Below are positions 23,302 to 34,720 of a stretch of DNA of 64,000 nt, piece after piece. The notes below the pieces were generated by a model, which worked only from the letters and a program-made list of their open reading frames with translations, searched no databases and had not been told where the DNA came from. The number at the start of each line of letters is the position of its first letter. The stretch's first letter is position 1. Origin of the DNA: Chloroflexota bacterium (GTDB taxonomy: Bacteria > Chloroflexota > Dehalococcoidia > SM23-28-2 > JACOUE01); NCBI GenBank assembly GCA_016178045.1, contig JACOUE010000041.1, positions 45,518 through 109,517 on the forward strand, read 5' to 3'. The translations under genes were made by a program, and so were the position numbers.

Positions 23302-24507
23302 CTACAGGGCGCCCGCCTCCCGAACGCTGCGCAGCTCATCGCCGGACAGGCCGAGCAGCCCGCCGAAGACAGCCTCGTTGTGCTGGCCGAGGGTGGGTGC
23401 TGGCGAGCGGATGGCCCAGGGCGTCCCGCTCAGCTTGTACGGCGCGCCGGCGTACTTGTGCTTCCCCGCTAGCGGGTGGGCCACTTCGACGAAGAAGCCG
23501 CGCGCCTTCAGGTGTTCGGAGTCCAGGAGGTCGGCCATAGTGGAGGCCGGCGCGAAGGGAATGCGCCGCTGCTGCGCCGCGTGATAGAGGTCTCTCACCG
23601 TCCACTCGCTGACCCACTCCTCCAGGAACGGCCGCAGGGCGTCGTAGTTGGAGGCGCGCACCAGCCGGTTGGCGAACACCTCCCACGTCGTCCACTCCGG
23701 GCTGCCCATCAGCTCGACGAAGCGGTGCCACTGCTCCTCCTCCACGCATAGGACGAAGATCCAGCCGTCCTTGCACTGGAAGAAATCGACCGGCTGGATG
23801 GGGCGCTGGCCCCAGCGGACGGCAGTGAGACGCATGTAGGGCCAGAAGGTGTAGGTCATCTCGATCTCGGCGGCGATGCACTCCTGGCCGGAGACGTCGA
23901 TGTGCTGGCCCGCGCCGTTTTGCAGCCGGTGCAGGAGGGCACCCATGGTGACGACGGCGCCCGTCGCTCCCGACTGGTACTCCGTCTGCTGGCCGTACGC
24001 CTTCAGCGGCGGCATCTCGGGCCGGCCGGGCCAGCCGTTCAGCCAGGCCCAGCCGCCGGCGCACGATACGGTGAGGTCGTACGCCTTGTAGTCGCGGTAG
24101 GGGCCGTCCTGCCCGAACGGCGATAGCGAGGTCATGACCAGCCGCGGGTTGGCTTCTCGCAGCGAGTCGTAGTCCAGCCCGACCGCGGCCATCTGCCGGG
24201 GCGGGTAGTTGTGTACCAGGACGTCGGCCTTCTCCGCCAGGCGCCGCAGGAGCTCGCGGCCGCGGGGATCGCGGAGGTTCAGGGTAACGCCCTGCTTGTT
24301 GCAGTTCAGGTAGAGGAAGAGGCCGCTCTTATCGGGGTGGGGCTCGTTGCCGGGGAAGGGCCCGCGCCGGCGGCTGACGTCGCCGGACGGCTCCTCCACC
24401 TTGACGACCTCCGCGCCCAGGTCGGCCATCAGCTTGGCGGTGTAGGCGGCGGCGACGCCGCTGCCGCACTCGATTACGCGAAGACCTGCCAGCGCCTGCT
24501 CGGCCAT
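23302..24507 (-). CDS. CaiB/BaiF family protein lacking the catalytic aspartate
   Basis: A 401-residue class III CoA-transferase fold protein: LAGLRVIECGSGVAAAYTAK at the start, GAEVVKVEEPSGD and the C-terminal TLGQHNEAVFGGLLGLS. At the position of the nucleophilic Asp found in the other three copies (GDxxAG before the long helix), it reads TEYQSGATGA, with Tyr where Asp is expected. It may therefore be the non-catalytic partner of a heteromeric transferase, most simply with the product of the next gene (21918-23180). Full length, no other damage seen. Confidence 0.88.
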   Translation of the reverse strand: MAEQALAGLRVIECGSGVAAAYTAKLMADLGAEVVKVEEPSGDVSRRRGPFPGNEPHPDKSGLFLYLNCNKQGVTLNLRDPRGRELLRRLAEKADVLVHNYPPRQMAAVGLDYDSLREANPRLVMTSLSPFGQDGPYRDYKAYDLTVSCAGGWAWLNGWPGRPEMPPLKAYGQQTEYQSGATGAVVTMGALLHRLQNGAGQHIDVSGQECIAAEIEMTYTFWPYMRLTAVRWGQRPIQPVDFFQCKDGWIFVLCVEEEQWHRFVELMGSPEWTTWEVFANRLVRASNYDALRPFLEEWVSEWTVRDLYHAAQQRRIPFAPASTMADLLDSEHLKARGFFVEVAHPLAGKHKYAGAPYKLSGTPWAIRSPAPTLGQHNEAVFGGLLGLSGDELRSVREAGAL

Positions 24508-24579
24508 CAGCTTCTCATGGTGTGGTCAGTTGCGTAGAGGGTGCCCGGTCTTGTGGGGAGACGGAGATAAATCGCGACC

Positions 24580-24585
24580 TATAAT
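24580..24585 (+). promoter_or_regulatory. -10 element for a near-leaderless small gene
   Basis: TATAAT at 24580-24585 matches the consensus perfectly; the GTG start at 24595 is nine bases beyond its end, with no ribosome-binding site. No good -35 box was found at normal spacing. Confidence 0.4.
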
Positions 24586-24594
24586 ATAGGGCGG

Positions 24595-24885
24595 GTGCCC
24601 GCCGTGCAAGAGCCGGTCGTATTGGAGGCGAAGGCCCGCCTGCCGTGGCGGCGGGAGGCGGTGGCGGCGCTGGCCTGCGCCGCCGCCCTCGTCGTCTACG
24701 GCAACGGAATCGCCGCCGCGCTGGTCTGGGCGGTCCGCTTTCAGCGCCTGTCCCCCGCTGACGTAGGCCTTACATGCGAGGGCGCCCTGCGAGGTACCCT
24801 CATCGGGCTCGTGGCGGCGCCCATCGCCTTTCACTGGCTGACCGTCGTGGCCATGAACGGCACCCTCTTTGCCCTCTCCCGCTGA
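24595..24885 (+). CDS. Small two-helix membrane protein of unknown function
   Basis: A 96-residue protein with two hydrophobic segments (about residues 24-46 and 69-90) separated by a short polar loop containing RFQRLSPADVG. A charged N-terminus with KARLPWRRE would stay in the cytoplasm. No family is recognised. It lies 21 nt before the galactokinase/alpha-galactosidase fusion gene, which has its own promoter within its 3' end. Confidence 0.55.
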   Translation: MPAVQEPVVLEAKARLPWRREAVAALACAAALVVYGNGIAAALVWAVRFQRLSPADVGLTCEGALRGTLIGLVAAPIAFHWLTVVAMNGTLFALSR

Positions 24886-24896
24886 CGTCCTATACT
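24869..24896 (+). promoter_or_regulatory. Promoter of the galactokinase/alpha-galactosidase gene
   Basis: TTGCCC (24869-24874) and TATACT (24891-24896) are 16 bases apart. Transcription would start about 4 nt before the ATG at 24907, where there is no Shine-Dalgarno sequence, so translation is probably leaderless. Confidence 0.5.
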
Positions 24897-24906
24897 GGCC
24901 CCGTCT

Positions 24907-27678
<2,772 letters not shown>

Positions 27679-27705
27679 ATAGAGACTCAATAGGTTCCGT
27701 GGCCA

Positions 27706-28272
27706 CTACCGTTTGTCTCCGAAGCGAGAAACACTCTGACGCACAATCTCCCTAACAGCCCAGAGGAGGTCTTCACAGACCGCGACCGCATCTTTGGGCT
27801 CGTCGTCCTCTTCGTCCTCATCCTCATCTTCCTCATCAATTGATGCAGGATATCCATACAGAGTCCAGCCCCATTCGACCCTAACGCGTCCGCCACCGCT
27901 ATAAGAAGCCACTTGATAGCCCGGATTAATAGGCGTGACGTGAAAATCGGCGTTGCGCAGGCCCCTTAAGAACTTGATGCGGTCATTGTTCTCCATGTGG
28001 TCGATCCACATCTTGAAGCCCCTCCGTCGGCCAAAATCCCGGTTGAGCATGTTTATCGTGCCCCGAAGCGCCGACAGGAAGGCCCGGAGGTTGTAACGGA
28101 ACCTATTGGCGTCGTCGACGTTGGCCGCGTACCGCCTAAGCTCAGATAGGAAGTAATCTGCCTCACCGAGCTTATCGAGGACTTCAGACGGGACCACAGT
28201 TGCTTGCTCAAGCCGCTTCGCCGCCTTGCTCAACCTGTGTACGATCTCGGGCGCGCGGTTCTCAAAGGCCAT
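27706..28272 (-). CDS. Unknown helical protein with acidic tail
   Basis: A 188-residue protein from the ATG at 28272. It is mostly helical (KAAKRLEQATVVPSEVLDKL, NFGRRRGFKMWIDHM-like segments), with FLRGLRNADFHVTPINPGYQV in the middle and an acidic run near residues 145-160 (EEDEDEDEEDDE) before a final helix. No family is recognised. The HVTPINPG part recalls proteins with a MAE_28990/HEPN-like fold only in being helical and charged; that is not evidence enough to assign it. Base composition is less GC-rich than in neighbouring genes, suggesting acquisition. Confidence 0.65.
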   Translation of the reverse strand: MAFENRAPEIVHRLSKAAKRLEQATVVPSEVLDKLGEADYFLSELRRYAANVDDANRFRYNLRAFLSALRGTINMLNRDFGRRRGFKMWIDHMENNDRIKFLRGLRNADFHVTPINPGYQVASYSGGGRVRVEWGWTLYGYPASIDEEDEDEDEEDDEPKDAVAVCEDLLWAVREIVRQSVSRFGDKR

Positions 28273-28436
28273 GGCCCCATGATATACGGCCGGGTCGTGC
28301 TTAAACCATCTGCTTGAGCGGCCTTTGGTCGCAGACCTTCGACGTTCATTGTCAAATAGTTGATGGCAGTTGGGCATTTGACCGGTTCGAAATGCTGCTG
28401 CTAACATGGGTTGCGACCTCCGGAAGGAATAGCGTT

Positions 28437-29615
28437 GTGAAGTTCGGCGTCTTTTTCGAGCTCTCCGTCGCCAAGCCCTGGAACCCCCGCAGCGAGTACG
28501 AGGTCTATCACAACGCCCTCCAGCAGATCGAAGCAGCCGACCGCCTGGGGTTCGACCAGGCCTGGGCGGTAGAGCACCACTTCCTGGAGGAGTACTCGCA
28601 CTGCTCGGCGCCGGAGGTGTTCCTGGCCGCCGCGGCCGCCCGCACCAGCAGGATCCGCCTGGGCCACGGCGTCATGATGGTCCTCCCTCCCTTCAACCAC
28701 CCTCTCCGCTGCGCCGAGCGCGCCGCCGCCCTCGACATCATCTCCAACGGCCGGCTGGAGTTCGGCACCGGCCGCTCCGCCACCTGGACGGAGCTGGGCG
28801 GCTTCCGCTGCGACCCCGACCTGACGAAGGAGATGTGGGACGAGGCCCTGCGGGCGATACCGAAGATGTGGACGCAGGAGACGTTCTCCTGGGAGTCCAA
28901 ACACTTCTCGGTGCCGCCGCGGAACGTTATCCCCAAGCCGGTGCAGAAGCCCCATCCGCCGCTCTGGGTGGCCGTCTCCAGCCCCGAGACCGCCATCCAG
29001 GCCGCCGAGCGGGGCATCGGCTGCCTGGGCGTCTCCGTCGGTACGCCCGCCGAGTACGAGCAGCGGGTGAAGGACTACCGGCGCGTGATCAAGCAGTGCG
29101 AGCCCGCCGGCGACTTCGTCAACGAGCAGGTGAACGGCGTGACCTTCCTCTACGTCGACGAGACGGACGACGAGGCGCGCTTCTGGGGCACCAAGCTGGT
29201 GTACACCTTCGCCAACTTCGCCGCCCACCTGGTGGGCATCAGCTCCATCTACCCCACGCCGGCCTACAAGACGCCCGGCCTTCTCTTCGCCGTCCGGCGG
29301 GAGGCGGAGCAGCAGGCCGTTACCCCGGCCGGCACGCCGGAGCGGGCGCCCGGCGGAGGCGGCGTCATCCGCGAGGGGATGGCCATCGGCACTCCCCAGA
29401 CCGTCATTAAGAACCTGAAGATGTGGGAGGAGATCGGCGTCGACCGCATGGTCTTCCTCATCAACTCCGGCGAGCAGGTCCCCCACGACCGGGTGCTGCG
29501 CTCCCTGCAGCTGTTCGCCGAGCAGGTGATGCCGGCGCTGGACAGGGGGGCGCCCGCCGCCCGGCCACGGGCGAAGGGGCGAGGCCCCCGCCGGGCCGAG
29601 CCGGCCATGCCCTAG
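28437..29615 (+). CDS. LLM-class flavin-dependent oxidoreductase (luciferase-like)
   Basis: A 392-residue bacterial luciferase-like monooxygenase or F420/FMN enzyme. It has a TIM-barrel start KFGVFFEL, the DQAWAVEHHFLEEYSH segment typical of the family, RIRLGHGVMMVLPPFNHPLR, and LEFGTGRSATWTELGGF. The C-terminal 25 residues are Pro/Arg/Ala-rich and disordered. GTG 28437 is preceded by GGAAGGA. The acetoacetate-decarboxylase-like gene starts 11 nt after its stop, so both likely act in one oxidative pathway. Confidence 0.9.
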   Translation: MKFGVFFELSVAKPWNPRSEYEVYHNALQQIEAADRLGFDQAWAVEHHFLEEYSHCSAPEVFLAAAAARTSRIRLGHGVMMVLPPFNHPLRCAERAAALDIISNGRLEFGTGRSATWTELGGFRCDPDLTKEMWDEALRAIPKMWTQETFSWESKHFSVPPRNVIPKPVQKPHPPLWVAVSSPETAIQAAERGIGCLGVSVGTPAEYEQRVKDYRRVIKQCEPAGDFVNEQVNGVTFLYVDETDDEARFWGTKLVYTFANFAAHLVGISSIYPTPAYKTPGLLFAVRREAEQQAVTPAGTPERAPGGGGVIREGMAIGTPQTVIKNLKMWEEIGVDRMVFLINSGEQVPHDRVLRSLQLFAEQVMPALDRGAPAARPRAKGRGPRRAEPAMP

Positions 29616-29626
29616 GCGGGCTCGCC

Positions 29627-30361
29627 GTGCCTGACTTCGGCCGCCTCTCTGCCGACAGGCTCCCCCACACCACGCCCGTCGCCGCTCCGCTGTACCCTCC
29701 TCCGCCCTGGTCGCTCCCGGGCGCCGAGATCCTGAAGGTCACCTTCGAGATCGACAAGGACGTTTGCCTGAACTGGCTGCCGCCGAGCCTGGGCCGCACC
29801 TCCCCCGCTTACGCCCACGTCATCATCGCCCGCTATCCGGAAAGCCCGGTGGGTCCTTTCTCCCTCGCCACGCAGTACCTGGGCTGCCGCTCCCGCATGT
29901 TCGTGCGCGCCTACACCGTGCAGGCCGTCACCGACAACGAGGCGGCGCTGTCCGCCCTTCGCGAGACGTGGGGCTTCCCCTGCAAGCTGGGGCGGGTGGA
30001 GCTGTCGCGCAAGGGCGGCGCCGTCGAGGCGGGCGTCGAGCGGGGCGGCCGCCGGCTCGTCGCCGTCAGCTTCTCCGATGGCGCCCCCATCGACGCCGAG
30101 TCGGTCCGCTTCGATCCGGTCCTGAACCTGCGGCTGGTGCCCGCCGTGCAGGAAGGGAAGCCGCCGGCGCTGGTCGAGCTGGCCCAGATCGGCCCGGCGT
30201 ACACGATACGGGAGGCGCTGCGGGGCAAGGCGGCCGTGACCTACCCTGAGCCGTCGGAGGGCGACCCCTGGCACCTGCTACAGCCGCTCTATCCGATCGC
30301 CGCCGTCTTCGTCGTCGCCGATACGGAGCTGCCGTACGCCCGCTTCGTGCAGCCGTACTAA
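29627..30361 (+). CDS. Acetoacetate decarboxylase family protein
   Basis: A 244-residue protein with the core of the acetoacetate decarboxylase fold: RTSPAYAHVIIARYPESPVGPF, MFVRAYTVQAVTDNEAAL and ETWGFPCKLGRVELSR, where the lysine is at the position that forms the Schiff base in true decarboxylases. Relatives include decarboxylases, aldolase-dehydratases and non-enzymatic binders. GTG at 29627 follows the oxidoreductase stop by 11 nt; no strong ribosome-binding site, so translation may be coupled. Confidence 0.8.
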   Translation: MPDFGRLSADRLPHTTPVAAPLYPPPPWSLPGAEILKVTFEIDKDVCLNWLPPSLGRTSPAYAHVIIARYPESPVGPFSLATQYLGCRSRMFVRAYTVQAVTDNEAALSALRETWGFPCKLGRVELSRKGGAVEAGVERGGRRLVAVSFSDGAPIDAESVRFDPVLNLRLVPAVQEGKPPALVELAQIGPAYTIREALRGKAAVTYPEPSEGDPWHLLQPLYPIAAVFVVADTELPYARFVQPY

Positions 30362-30396
30362 CGGCGTCGCGCCCTCTTGAGACTGCGCTAGCCGGG

Positions 30397-31539
30397 TTAA
30401 CCTGCCGCGCTGACCCCCTTCACCAGAGAAGCCAATATCTCTCGAATTTGGGCGAAGTTTCGGCTGGCGTTCTCTGGCGACAGATGGTACACGGTGCCCT
30501 GGAGATTCTTCGCCTTCGCCGATTCGGCGCCTGGCAGCGCTCGGATTGGTTCTAGATACTCCTCCAGGACTCGCTGAACCGACGGGTTCTGATCAGCACT
30601 CCAGCGCTCCCACCCCATGTTTAAGTCCCTGAGGCCCATCCATCCGGATCGTCCAGGCGGGAATATCCAGGCGACTGTAAGCGGCTCGGGCCGATCCGGG
30701 GTGGGCACGCGAATCGACAGCCCGGCTGACCCCCACTCAAACCGGAGTCCCAAGCCCCGGCAGGTTTCCAGAAGTTCGCGGAGGGTGGATTTGTATTCCT
30801 CGTCCGCTACAGCCTCGAAGAACTTGCCTTCGTCGATGTATGACACTGCCGATGCTCCGTAGCGAGGGCCCCGAACCGGCTTCAGCACTGTGCGGGACTC
30901 GAATGCGGAGACGCCGTCACCTTCGAAGCGGACCAACTCAACGGCATAGATTGTGGGTCCGGCCACAACGCTGTTCAAGTACTGCGCGGTCCGCTCGACG
31001 GTGCTCGTGAATCGCTGAGCCACCAGCAAGTAGTGGAACGCCCCGGTTTCGAGCTGTTTTGAGACTTTGTCGCGAAGGGATCCCATCTCCTCGTCGGAGA
31101 TTCCGTCCCAGACGGCCCGGGCTCCGTCCTCAAGCGAACGGAGTCCCCGTAGACGACTTTCATTGCATCGATCACTCCCGAAGTAACGGAGCACTACGGT
31201 GCTCTCAAAGTCCTCGTATGACATAGTCCACATGTCGGAGCCGTAGTCGATCAACTGCGTGAGCGCACTTCGGAAATCTGTGTTCTGCGGTCCTGTCTTG
31301 AACTCAATGACGAGAATCTCACCGCTTCTCGCCAGCGCGACCAGATCAACTGCGCCGGACGGAAGCGTTGTCTCGCGACCTATGACCATGAGGGGCCCTG
31401 TCATCCCGAACTCTTCGATGGGAAGCAGGTCCGGGTTGTCCTTCACGAGCTCTTGAAGTTGGAACTCGTCCTGTGCCTTAACTTCTTGGAGCACTGGAGC
31501 TGCCCCATCAGACATGTGAACGATAATCTTCCGCGGCAT
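30397..31539 (-). CDS. PD-(D/E)XK-type endonuclease-like protein of unknown role
   Basis: A 380-residue protein. Residues about 25-110 contain LQELVKDNPDLLPIEEF, a feature of DUF91/NucS-like nuclease domains, and a PD-(D/E)XK core: PSGAVDLVALARSGEILVIEFKTG (Asp, then Glu-x-Lys). The remainder is alpha/beta with no recognised family; LRFEWGSAGLSIRVP is in the C-terminal third. It may be a solitary defence or repair nuclease. GC content is lower than in neighbours, suggesting lateral gain. The ATG at 31539 has AGGGGG upstream. Confidence 0.75.
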   Translation of the reverse strand: MPRKIIVHMSDGAAPVLQEVKAQDEFQLQELVKDNPDLLPIEEFGMTGPLMVIGRETTLPSGAVDLVALARSGEILVIEFKTGPQNTDFRSALTQLIDYGSDMWTMSYEDFESTVVLRYFGSDRCNESRLRGLRSLEDGARAVWDGISDEEMGSLRDKVSKQLETGAFHYLLVAQRFTSTVERTAQYLNSVVAGPTIYAVELVRFEGDGVSAFESRTVLKPVRGPRYGASAVSYIDEGKFFEAVADEEYKSTLRELLETCRGLGLRFEWGSAGLSIRVPTPDRPEPLTVAWIFPPGRSGWMGLRDLNMGWERWSADQNPSVQRVLEEYLEPIRALPGAESAKAKNLQGTVYHLSPENASRNFAQIREILASLVKGVSAAG

Positions 31540-31647
31540 CGGCGCCCCCTGGCGGCGCAATCATAGCACAGTCCGCCAAAACGACGGGGGCGGAGACACG
31601 CAACGATGCCGCTCAGGGCTGGCTTGTCCGCGTAAGAAGGCGGGCGG

Positions 31648-32736
31648 CTAGTTAACCGGGTCCAGCATCGGCCGCATGAAGGGGTGCATCCGCTCCCGCC
31701 GGTCGCCGAGGCCGGCCACTTCCAGGCGGTGCATGTACTCGTTGATGCGCTTGCGCTGCACCGCCATCGCCATGTCGAGCCCCTTGTCGAAGTGCTTGAC
31801 GCCGCCGCCCATGAGGATGGCCAGCGACTCGATGAAGGCGAAGCCGGACTCGGTGTCGATGCTGGAGCCGCCGGCGAGGGCCTCCTCCGCCTTGTCCAGG
31901 TAGTGGTGGAGCTCCTCGCGACGCCAGGGCTCGTTCTCAAGGACGTACTTCAGGTGCATCACTCCGAACCCCAGGTGGCGCGACTCGTCCTGGCCGCAGA
32001 GGCGAAAGATGCGCTTCTCCGCCTCGTTCTGGCCGATGTACTCGCCCATGCGGAACATCGACTGGACGAACCCCTCGGCGAAGACGTGCATCATCGCCGA
32101 CATCTCGGTGAAGTCCTTGGCCTCGATGATCACGCGCAGGACGTCGCCCGGCGTGGAGGACATGAGGCCGCCGCCATTGGCCAGGGCCCGCTTGCGGAAC
32201 ACGTCCAGGTGGCGGGCCTCGTCCATGATCTGGGTCAGGAGGAAGAGCTTGACCTCGTGGTACTCGCTGTCGATGTGGGGCATCCACTGGCCGGGCGTGT
32301 CGCCGGCGATGAACTCGACCTCGGTCAGGAGGGTGCAGAGCTGGCACATGGCCCGCTCCATGTCGTCGGGCAGGGCCTGGATGCTCTCCCAGGGGATGTC
32401 GGTGGCGGACGACCACTGGCGCTGGATGGCCTCTTCGTAGAGGAGGCGCGTGTTCTCGGCGTAGACGTCGGCGCGGCCGCCGTAGGGGTTGGAGATGCGG
32501 GGGGCGTCGGGGCGGGCGGTGGCGCCGCGGGGCCTGATCGTCATGTTGCGGCTTTGCGGGGGCACCTCGCCCTGCGCACCGATCTCGATCTCGTCGAAGG
32601 TGAGCCCGCGCTTGCCGGGCTTGACGCGGATCCCCCGCGGCAGGCCCTCTTCCGGGTTGAGCCAGCTCAGGTCAAGAGGGGCGACCTCCGTGATCTCGGC
32701 TCGCAGCTTCTCCAGCGTGTCAACGTCGATGGCCAT
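31648..32736 (-). CDS. Ferritin-like di-iron protein (R2-like oxygenase family)
   Basis: A 362-residue helical protein with a four-helix di-iron centre. Candidate ligands are Glu in LLTEVEFIAGDTPGQW, the pair in MDEARHLDVF (ExxH), Glu in HVFAEGFVQ and ExxH-type DESRHLGFG. This pattern fits ferritin-like oxygenases and ribonucleotide-reductase-R2-like proteins. The first 100 residues are an extra, partly disordered region with RGATARPDAPRIS. Clear GGAGG ribosome-binding site. Divergent from the TetR gene, which is likely to control it. Confidence 0.8.
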   Translation of the reverse strand: MAIDVDTLEKLRAEITEVAPLDLSWLNPEEGLPRGIRVKPGKRGLTFDEIEIGAQGEVPPQSRNMTIRPRGATARPDAPRISNPYGGRADVYAENTRLLYEEAIQRQWSSATDIPWESIQALPDDMERAMCQLCTLLTEVEFIAGDTPGQWMPHIDSEYHEVKLFLLTQIMDEARHLDVFRKRALANGGGLMSSTPGDVLRVIIEAKDFTEMSAMMHVFAEGFVQSMFRMGEYIGQNEAEKRIFRLCGQDESRHLGFGVMHLKYVLENEPWRREELHHYLDKAEEALAGGSSIDTESGFAFIESLAILMGGGVKHFDKGLDMAMAVQRKRINEYMHRLEVAGLGDRRERMHPFMRPMLDPVN

Positions 32737-32877
32737 CGCGACCTCCAGGGTTTAGAAAGTTTAGAACGTTATTTTAGCAGGCGCTTAGATTAGCTACGGC
32801 TACGCTAGCACAGCCCGGAGAAGTTGTCAAGGTGGGAGGGGTATCAAACGCCTCTCTTTCCCGCGCTCCTGCCGCTA

Positions 32878-32906
32878 TTGACCCGTGTTCTCGCGCATGC
32901 TAAGTT
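32878..32906 (+). promoter_or_regulatory. Candidate promoter for the TetR gene
   Basis: TTGACC (32878-32883, five of six to consensus) precedes TAAGTT (32901-32906) at 17 bases. The divergent spacer also has a repeated TTTAGAA (32753-32768 region) and TAAAAT on the minus strand (32777-32772) for the ferritin-like gene. These are plausible places for TetR binding, not proven. Confidence 0.35.
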
Positions 32907-32935
32907 GCAGATGCAGAACGCATCTGTGGAGGAGA

Positions 32936-33589
32936 ATGGCTGTCGACCCCGCCCTTCGGGGCAAGACCCTGCGAAAACGCACTCGTCGCGGTCCCCAGAC
33001 CCGCAAGCAGATTCTAGACGTTTCCCTTCGCCTCTTCTCGGAGCGCGGTTTCGCCCGCACCACGGTGCGGGACATCGCCCGCAACGCCGGCATCACCGAC
33101 GCCGCCATCTACTACCACTTCGCCTCCAAGCGCGAGCTGCTGGAGGCGCTGGTAGAGGAGCGGGGCTTCCTCACCAGCCTCCAGCAGCTCGAGCAGGTCG
33201 CCACCGACCTCCCCCTCCGCGACACCCTTCTCTGGATGGCCCGCGGTGCCATCAACCTCATGGACGAAAACCGCGATTTCCTCCGCCTGATCCTGATGGA
33301 AGGTCTGGCCGGCGACGAGGCCGCCACCGAGCAGTACCAGAACCTGATGAGCCGCTGGGAGCGCGGCGTCCGCGGCGTCCTCAGTCGCTACGCCGACAAG
33401 GGCGACCTGCCCGATAACGACCTCACGGCGCTGGCTCGCCAGGTCATCTACGTCATCCTCTCCGCTTTCCAGGAGTCGCTGCTGGGCCGGCACACCAGCC
33501 CCCAGGCGACGCCGCCGGAGCGGCGCGACGCCCTTGCCGCCTTCGTCTCCAAGGCCCTCTACCGCGTCGTCCCCAACGGCGAGAACTAG
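32936..33589 (+). CDS. TetR/AcrR family transcriptional regulator
   Basis: A 217-residue regulator. The N-terminal helix-turn-helix is clear: TRKQILDVSLRLFSERGFARTTVRDIARNAG, then AIYYHFASKRELLEALV (about residues 20-68). The C-terminal ligand domain is helical with LRLILMEGLAGDE. The start at ATG 32936 has GGAGGAGA directly upstream. It faces the ferritin-like gene on the other side and is followed by a Gfo/Idh/MocA gene 1 nt after its stop, so it probably controls both and senses a substrate of that oxidoreductase or of the di-iron protein. Confidence 0.93.
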   Translation: MAVDPALRGKTLRKRTRRGPQTRKQILDVSLRLFSERGFARTTVRDIARNAGITDAAIYYHFASKRELLEALVEERGFLTSLQQLEQVATDLPLRDTLLWMARGAINLMDENRDFLRLILMEGLAGDEAATEQYQNLMSRWERGVRGVLSRYADKGDLPDNDLTALARQVIYVILSAFQESLLGRHTSPQATPPERRDALAAFVSKALYRVVPNGEN

Positions 33590-33590
33590 G

Positions 33591-34661
33591 GTGCCCCTCC
33601 GCGTCGGCCTGATCGGCTGTGGCCTCATCGGCCGCTTTCACTCGCGCGCCGTGCGCGGCCTCAACAAGCTGGGCCTCGTCGACGCCGAGTACGCCGCGGT
33701 CTGCGACCTGGCGGAGGAGAAGGCGAAGGCGTTCGCCGAAATCGCCGGCGTCCCCTGGGTCACCACCGATGCCGTCGCCCTCATCGACTCACCGGACATC
33801 GACGTCGTCTACGTATGCGTGCCCACGGCCCGCCACAAGGAGCTGGTGCTGCGAGCGGCTGAGAAGGGCAAGCACGTCTTCTGCGAGAAGCCTATGGCCA
33901 CCAGCCTGCCGGACGTCCTCGCCGTCGCGGAGGCGGTGCGCCGGTCGGGCGTGAAGGCGGGCGTCGGCCTGGTGCTGCGCCACTCGCCCGTCTACAACGT
34001 CCTCAAGTCACTGACCGAAGACCAGGCGCTCGGTCGCCTCATGGCCATCGTCTTCCGCGACGACCAGTTCTTCCCCATCCAGGGCCACTACCAGAGCGAC
34101 TGGCGCAGGGACTACAGGCTGGCCGGTTCCGGCACCCTGCTGGAGCACTCGATCCACGACATGGACCTGCTGCGCTGGTTCGGCGGCGAAGTGAGGTCCG
34201 CGCGGGGGTCGGTCCGCAACTTCGCCGGCCACGAGAACGTGGAGGACCTGGCCACCGCCCACCTGGAGTTCGAGAGCGGGGCTCAAGCCTCCCTGACCTC
34301 CATCTGGCACAACGTCCTCGGCCGCCCCTCGACTCGCCGCCTTGAGCTGTTCTTCGAGAGCGGCGCCTTCTTCACCGACCACGACTTCTTCGGCCCCATC
34401 CACTTCCAGACCCACGCTAGCCTGCCCCAGACGGTGTCCGAAGAAGAGGTCTGCGCCCGCTACCTGGAACTGGTGGGGTGCGCGGGGGCGCCCTTCGAGG
34501 AGGCGCTGCGGCGTTTCACCCTGGAGGACTACTTCTTCCTCACCGCCATCAGGCAGGGACGCGAGCCGTTCCCCGGTGTCGACACCGCCGTCCGGGCCCA
34601 CGAGCTGGTGGACGCCGTGTACCGCTCTGCCGCGGCCGGCGGCGAGGCTGTTTCCCTATAA
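33591..34661 (+). CDS. Gfo/Idh/MocA family oxidoreductase
   Basis: A 356-residue NAD(P)-dependent dehydrogenase. The Rossmann motif VGLIGCGLIGRFHSRAV is at the N-terminus, EKPMATS is the family signature, and HSIHDMDLLRWFGG supplies the C-terminal domain signature (HxxxD). Substrates are usually sugars, inositols or reduced ring compounds. GTG at 33591, one base past the TetR stop, makes a tight two-gene operon. Confidence 0.9.
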   Translation: MPLRVGLIGCGLIGRFHSRAVRGLNKLGLVDAEYAAVCDLAEEKAKAFAEIAGVPWVTTDAVALIDSPDIDVVYVCVPTARHKELVLRAAEKGKHVFCEKPMATSLPDVLAVAEAVRRSGVKAGVGLVLRHSPVYNVLKSLTEDQALGRLMAIVFRDDQFFPIQGHYQSDWRRDYRLAGSGTLLEHSIHDMDLLRWFGGEVRSARGSVRNFAGHENVEDLATAHLEFESGAQASLTSIWHNVLGRPSTRRLELFFESGAFFTDHDFFGPIHFQTHASLPQTVSEEEVCARYLELVGCAGAPFEEALRRFTLEDYFFLTAIRQGREPFPGVDTAVRAHELVDAVYRSAAAGGEAVSL

Positions 34662-34720
34662 CCCGCCCGACCCCCATCGCTAATCCTTAGAGACCGGCGG
34701 AACGCAGACCGCGGCGCCCC

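Noticed and set aside
28310-28400. A GGTTCGAA-like word suggesting a tRNA T-loop
   Set aside because: No acceptor, D or anticodon stems fit around it; no tRNA was found by eye anywhere in the window.
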